9,057 nt of DNA from NCBI GenBank assembly GCA_964572065.1, contig CAZNER010000078.1, forward strand, positions 1 through 9,057. The letters are read 5' to 3'. Both the position numbers and the translations under genes were made by a program. This stretch comes from CAZNER01 sp964572065 (lineage in GTDB: Bacteria; Patescibacteriota; Dojkabacteria; JAHIVN01). Positions 6,244 through 9,057 of the stretch are shown piece by piece. A model generated the notes under the pieces. It searched no databases. It saw only the letters and a program-made list of their open reading frames with translations, and was not told the origin of the DNA. Each line of letters starts with the position of its first letter. The first letter of the stretch is position 1.

Positions 6244-6256
6244 TTTATTATTAGTA
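6244..6256 (-). promoter_or_regulatory. Shared 13-mer TACTAATAATAAA, copy 1 (before the sheath gene)
   Basis: This exact 13-mer lies in the 84-nt gap before the sheath gene and ends 38 nt before the ATG. It overlaps the downstream arm of an imperfect inverted repeat (6250-6283). The distance allows a promoter or processing site that keeps the sheath ribosome binding site. No -35-like TTGACA is visible at the proper distance. Confidence 0.5.
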
Positions 6257-6283
6257 TCTTTAAAAAGAAAAGATGAAACTAAT
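6250..6283 (-). repeat. Imperfect inverted repeat before the sheath gene
   Basis: On the coding strand ATTAGT, a 3-nt bulge TTC, ATCTTT, a 7-nt loop, AAAGAT and ACTAAT can pair as two 6-bp helices. Nearly all pairs are A-T, so the hairpin is weak. No T tract follows, so this is not a standard intrinsic terminator. It could shape the 5' end of the sheath mRNA, or it could be chance in A/T-rich DNA. Confidence 0.35.
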
Positions 6284-6289
6284 ATTCTT

Positions 6290-6655
6290 TTATAACAATT
6301 TTTCTGTTCTTAACTTAGTATAAACATCACTCCATATTTTCATCCAATTAGATAACTGTCTGTCTGAAAATGGAAATTTCCACGTTTCACTAAATTCGTT
6401 ATCAAGTCTTTCATTATCATAATATTTCATTATAATTATTTGATCTGTATAAGTTTTAGAATCTACATTAAAATAAATTTCAACATAATATTCACCCATA
6501 TCAAAACCTTCAGATTCTAACATCCATCCTGCTATACTTCCAGTTGTGCCTTTATTTAATTTCCATTTAATTTTATGAGAAAGTTTATTCCAAAAATTCT
6601 CTAAGTTATTCCATCTTTCATCACTTTCATTTATTTTACTTTTATATTTTTTCAT
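6290..6655 (-). CDS. Unrecognised protein upstream of the sheath, candidate tail terminator or completion protein (121 aa)
   Basis: I do not recognise this family. It starts at ATG 6655-6653 behind AAGAGGTG (7-nt spacer), and the upstream stop codon lies only 2 nt before the ATG, which suggests coupling. The first 35 residues are basic and aromatic (WNNLENFWNKLSHKIKWKL). A central beta section follows (GEYYVEIYFNVDSKTYTDQI), then a helix with several Trp (LSNWMKIWSDVYTKL at about 101-115). There is no signal peptide or membrane segment. In many contractile phages the gene before the sheath encodes a tail terminator or a head-tail joining protein, and the size would suit that. This is inference from order only. 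Confidence 0.7.
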   Translation of the reverse strand: MKKYKSKINESDERWNNLENFWNKLSHKIKWKLNKGTTGSIAGWMLESEGFDMGEYYVEIYFNVDSKTYTDQIIIMKYYDNERLDNEFSETWKFPFSDRQLSNWMKIWSDVYTKLRTEKLL

Positions 6656-6657
6656 TT

Positions 6658-7728
6658 TTATGCACCTCTTAATACTAAGATATCAGGGAATTCTAACCAT
6701 TTTTCTCTGACTTCGTTTTGTAATTCTTCGGCTCTAGATTTCAAAGCATCAGTGTTTAAACTTTGCTCTGCACCAGTGTCCTCTATAATATCACCTGTAT
6801 CAGCTAAATGATATAAAAGATTTGCTTGTGCTAATTTTATAACATCAAATTGTCTTTCATATTTTATATCATCAAAAGTATCTGACCACTTAGCCCAATA
6901 AACCACGATTTCTCCTCTTGCAGATGAATAAGCTATAAGTTTTTTATCCGGTAAATCTATTCTATATTTAAAAGTAGCTAAATTCTCTATACTTTTTTGA
7001 GTCTGTCTTTGCATATGAAGATTTTGTCTCATTTGATTAAAATTATATGGAGTTCCATAACTACCACGTCCTCTAGCTCCTAATCCATTTCCTAATCCAT
7101 ATTGTTGAAATCTAACTATATCCCAAAAAGAAGACGATGCTCCTAATGTTTCTCCTTTACCAACAACACTACAATAAGTAATACCAAATGTATAAATATC
7201 AGGAAAACTTAATTCTAATTCTCCGTCTATAGAATATTGTTGTGCATTTTTAATTGGAAATTTAGTAAAATATTCTCTCATTGCAGGATATAAACATAGA
7301 GTTCTTATTTCTAAATCATTGAGAATAATATTTAAAACTTTTGGATATGCTAAAACTTTTTTAATTTGATACATCCAAGCATCACTAATTATAACATCAT
7401 GATCTGAGGGAATAGCACCAACATCTACTACTCTAAAATATTCTATGCCTTGAACTAATGTTCCATTAATTGTAGCAGACCATACAATATACCACGACTC
7501 GCTTATCTCTGCATCTGAAGGAATAGTATAAGTAGCATGATAAACTCCAAGAGAAATTTTAGTTCCTGTGCCTGTACTCATAATGGTATCATGAGGGTCA
7601 AGTATTTCAAATGTAGGAAGTAAATCAGGGTCAATAAGATCACCTCCTACTGTTTTTCTGAAAGTAACATCTATAATTATATCACTTCCTCTTTCACCTA
7701 TTTCTTGGTTTTTTGGTTTTCCTGCCAT
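6658..7728 (-). CDS. Virion protein with N-terminal Ig-like domain and probable neck/connector domain (356 aa)
   Basis: The start is ATG 7728-7726 with AGAGGAT upstream, overlapping the stop of the previous gene. Residues about 15-102 look like a phage Ig-like domain of the BppU N-terminal kind: GSDIIIDVTF, then LLPTFEILDPHDTIM, then GVYHATYTIPSD, then ESWYIVWSATING ending in YFRVVD. Residues 110-356 form a separate part: ISDAWMYQIKKVLAYPKV, IRTLCLYPAMREYFTKFPI at 141-159, a glycine-rich loop (GLGNGLGARGRGSYGTPYNF near 211-230), a beta section around KLIAYSSARGEIVVYWAKW, and a helical C-terminus. A stretch like LYPAMREYFTKFPI occurs, as I remember it, in neck or connector proteins of large myophages, but I cannot name the family with certainty. 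It would act at the head-tail junction. Confidence 0.78.
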   Translation of the reverse strand: MAGKPKNQEIGERGSDIIIDVTFRKTVGGDLIDPDLLPTFEILDPHDTIMSTGTGTKISLGVYHATYTIPSDAEISESWYIVWSATINGTLVQGIEYFRVVDVGAIPSDHDVIISDAWMYQIKKVLAYPKVLNIILNDLEIRTLCLYPAMREYFTKFPIKNAQQYSIDGELELSFPDIYTFGITYCSVVGKGETLGASSSFWDIVRFQQYGLGNGLGARGRGSYGTPYNFNQMRQNLHMQRQTQKSIENLATFKYRIDLPDKKLIAYSSARGEIVVYWAKWSDTFDDIKYERQFDVIKLAQANLLYHLADTGDIIEDTGAEQSLNTDALKSRAEELQNEVREKWLEFPDILVLRGA

Positions 7729-7740
7729 TTAATTATCCTC

Positions 7741-8046
7741 TTAAAAATCAAGTTGATATCCATCTATAGCATTAACAATTTCTTCAAGAGAAACAAAATC
7801 ATTTATAGCTGGTTGATATCTACTATCGAGAGATGAGCTAATTCCATCACACATAATTGCATATTCCTTAGTTACATCATAAGTTGTAAAAATATATTCG
7901 TAAAATCCATCTAAGCTTTTTTCTGTCATAGCTTGTGCATCTACTACAACGGTGTCTGTTTCTAAATCAAGTATGGTTATGACAGGACTTAACCCTGTCT
8001 TTGGTACACCGCTTTCAGAAAAATATGCTACAATTCTCTTAGACAT
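7741..8046 (-). CDS. Small beta-rich virion protein, probably Ig-like (101 aa)
   Basis: The start is ATG 8046-8044, with GGAG overlapping the last codons of the upstream gene. The pattern is SGVPKTGLSPVITILDLETD, then AMTEKSLDGFYEYIFTTYD, then KEYAIMCDG and a short C-terminal helix. This order of strands (GLSP.I.I.D, G.Y.Y.F..YD, Y....DG) is common in small accessory virion proteins and resembles the strand order of the Ig-like domain at the N-terminus of the next gene. Function is not known. A role as neck decoration or fibre attachment would suit the location. There are no catalytic residues, membrane segments or signal peptide. Confidence 0.75.
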   Translation of the reverse strand: MSKRIVAYFSESGVPKTGLSPVITILDLETDTVVVDAQAMTEKSLDGFYEYIFTTYDVTKEYAIMCDGISSSLDSRYQPAINDFVSLEEIVNAIDGYQLDF

Positions 8047-8051
8047 ACAAA

Positions 8052-8693
8052 TTAATCTCCATTTCTATAAATATGTAGTTCAAATTCAAATTCAATTTGC
8101 TCATCTGCATGATGATTTACAACTAATCTACATTCATTTGCAGTAGGCACTTGACTATTATACTGAATATATTTTGAAAATTGAGCTTGTGTATAGTAAT
8201 GTTCATTATCTTTTATAACTTCTTTGTAAGGTACAAAATATACATTCCCTCCATATTCTACTGGAATTTGTGGAGCTAAAATAAATTCCATATAAGTTAC
8301 ATTAGTTGGTTTACTTCCTATTAACGTAAATCCACCACCGAGAATATCATAACTAAAAGTAGGCATGAAAGATACTTTAGTAATTCCTGATTCAGAAACA
8401 TCCAAATTCCAAAAATCACTGACAATACTTCCAACTCGTAAACTATCTGATACCCCTGTTTTAAAGTAAGAAAATTGAGGGTATAGTCTGCCTTTGAGAA
8501 GTTTTGGATTTACTTTTAAAAATCCTTCTTCATCAAAAGTCCCTTCATCACCTGCATGATCTATAATTGTTATACTTTCTACATCAATGTCATGGGAAGT
8601 ATTTATAGGGCATGTTGTAGGAGTTGTTTCTCCCCATGTATATATATAGTCAGCACAATCATTACAATAAATTCTATATTTATTAATTATCAT
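8052..8693 (-). CDS. Unrecognised virion protein with N-terminal Cys/His motif (213 aa)
   Basis: The start is ATG 8693-8691 with GAGGT upstream, 12 nt after the stop of the preceding gene. The N-terminus holds Cys10, Cys13, Cys28 and His34 (C-x2-C-x14-C-x5-H, around YRIYCNDCADYIYTWG and TTCPINTSH), which could be a small zinc ribbon. The remainder is beta-rich with hydrophobic and aromatic strands: EEGFLKVNPKLLKGRLYPQF, GITKVSFMPTFSYDILGGGF and EQIEFEFELHIYRNGD at the end. No signal peptide or membrane segment is seen. The location upstream of the connector-like gene suggests a virion surface or neck component. I do not recognise the family, and the zinc motif is a proposal from residue spacing. 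Confidence 0.75.
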   Translation of the reverse strand: MIINKYRIYCNDCADYIYTWGETTPTTCPINTSHDIDVESITIIDHAGDEGTFDEEGFLKVNPKLLKGRLYPQFSYFKTGVSDSLRVGSIVSDFWNLDVSESGITKVSFMPTFSYDILGGGFTLIGSKPTNVTYMEFILAPQIPVEYGGNVYFVPYKEVIKDNEHYYTQAQFSKYIQYNSQVPTANECRLVVNHHADEQIEFEFELHIYRNGD

Positions 8694-8705
8694 TTTTACT
8701 ACCTC

Positions 8706-9057
8706 TTAATCAAAACATATCTTCAATCCTGAACAATATATATAACTTGCTTTATGAGAAATTTTACACCATAATTCAAAAATAGCTTCTTCAGTGGGAA
8801 AGTTTTCAGGATTANNNNNNNNNNTATCATCTACAATTATTTCAGGAGATGTATTTGTTAGAGTTTTTTCAACTATAGTTAAATTATTTGTTACATCTCT
8901 TAATCTAACTGTTCCAGTATGTCCGTCTACCCAACTAATAATTTTTATTTTAGAAGGTATGCCAAGAATGTTTGTACCATCAAAAAGAAATCTCACTTGG
9001 GATACAAAATCTGTACTTTTAGTTTCTGCAATATCTATACCAAAATATCCTTCTTTT
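8706..9057 (-). CDS. Partial beta-rich virion protein, C-terminal part (5' end beyond the right edge, interrupted by Ns)
   Basis: The frame is open from the right edge to TAA at 8708-8706. It is readable as KEGYFGIDIAETKSTDF and on through VRFLFDGTNI, IKIISWVDGHTGTVRLRD, a run of 10 Ns, then NPENFPTEEAIFELWCKISH to the end at KICFD. A GTG at 8996 could serve as a start, but the codons upstream are protein-like and open to the edge, so the gene very probably begins outside. Alternating hydrophobic residues suggest a beta-sandwich domain. Function is unknown; the operon suggests a structural role. Since gap length may be nominal, the two sides of the Ns might not be truly in frame or of one gene. 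Confidence 0.6.
   Translation of the reverse strand, partial: KEGYFGIDIAETKSTDFVSQVRFLFDGTNILGIPSKIKIISWVDGHTGTVRLRDVTNNLTIVEKTLTNTSPEIIVDDXXXXNPENFPTEEAIFELWCKISHKASYIYCSGLKICFD
8815..8824. other. Assembly gap (10 Ns)
   Basis: Ten consecutive Ns lie inside the partial right-end gene. The same reading frame is open on both sides. Exactly ten Ns often marks a scaffold join of unknown size, so true length here may differ. Confidence 0.98.

Noticed and set aside
7638..7648. AGGAGGTGATC on the coding strand inside the 356-aa gene, a very good match to the 16S rRNA anti-Shine-Dalgarno, with a TTG 8 nt downstream
   Set aside because: It encodes Gly-Gly-Asp in frame. The frame opened by the TTG ends after 18 codons, so no gene or frameshift product is supported. 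It serves as a caution that strong Shine-Dalgarno matches can arise from coding alone.
8600..8607. TATAAATA on the minus strand
   Set aside because: It lies inside the 213-aa coding region, encodes ordinary residues there, and is not near a gene start. T4-type late promoters are not seen at the gaps.
8706..8996. GTG at 8996 as the true start of the right-end gene
   Set aside because: The frame continues open and protein-like to the right edge, and no Shine-Dalgarno lies before the GTG.

Overview
This window is a compact, AT-rich block of virion genes from a contractile-tailed phage (myovirus morphology) or a prophage of that kind. Every gene I support lies on the minus strand, so transcription runs right to left. 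The anchors are a 740-aa tail sheath protein, two adjacent paralogous tube proteins of 167 and 168 aa, and the first 281 residues of a probable tape measure protein. All visible stops are TAA except one TAG, and tryptophan is read as TGG, so nothing suggests an altered genetic code. Shine-Dalgarno sites are strong (AAAGGAG, GAGGT types), which fits a host that uses them, but the host cannot be named. A run of 10 Ns at the right end shows that this is a draft or scaffolded assembly.

In transcription order the layout is as follows. A structural protein cut by the right edge (8706-9057) is followed by a 213-aa protein with an N-terminal Cys/His motif, a 101-aa small beta-rich protein, and a 356-aa protein with an Ig-like N-terminus followed by a probable connector or neck domain. 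A 121-aa unknown comes next, in the place where tail terminators often sit. Then come the sheath, tube 1, tube 2, a 201-aa third protein of probable tube fold, a 401-aa probable tail assembly chaperone, and the tape measure protein cut by the left edge. Gaps between genes are 0-18 nt, except for three of 84, 77 and 47 nt.

The most interesting feature is at the end of the 401-aa gene. An open frame in +1 register overlaps it and runs on to 891. In the overlap, AGG AGG TCA CTT CAA C reproduces the layout of the bacterial RF2 (prfB) +1 frameshift site, AGG GGG UAU CUU UGA C, in the correct reading phase. No start codon follows this internal Shine-Dalgarno at a usable distance. The gene lies between tube and tape measure, which is the classic position of frameshifted tail assembly chaperones. 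I infer a programmed +1 frameshift that gives a 453-aa second product.

The second notable signal is an exact 13-mer, TACTAATAATAAA on the coding strand. It occurs once in each of the three longest intergenic gaps, ahead of sheath, chaperone and tape measure, and I saw no further copy. It is probably a phage regulatory element. The sheath also carries about 200 residues of extra beta-rich domains in its N-terminal half. I see no tRNA, CRISPR array, transposon, integrase or lysis gene.
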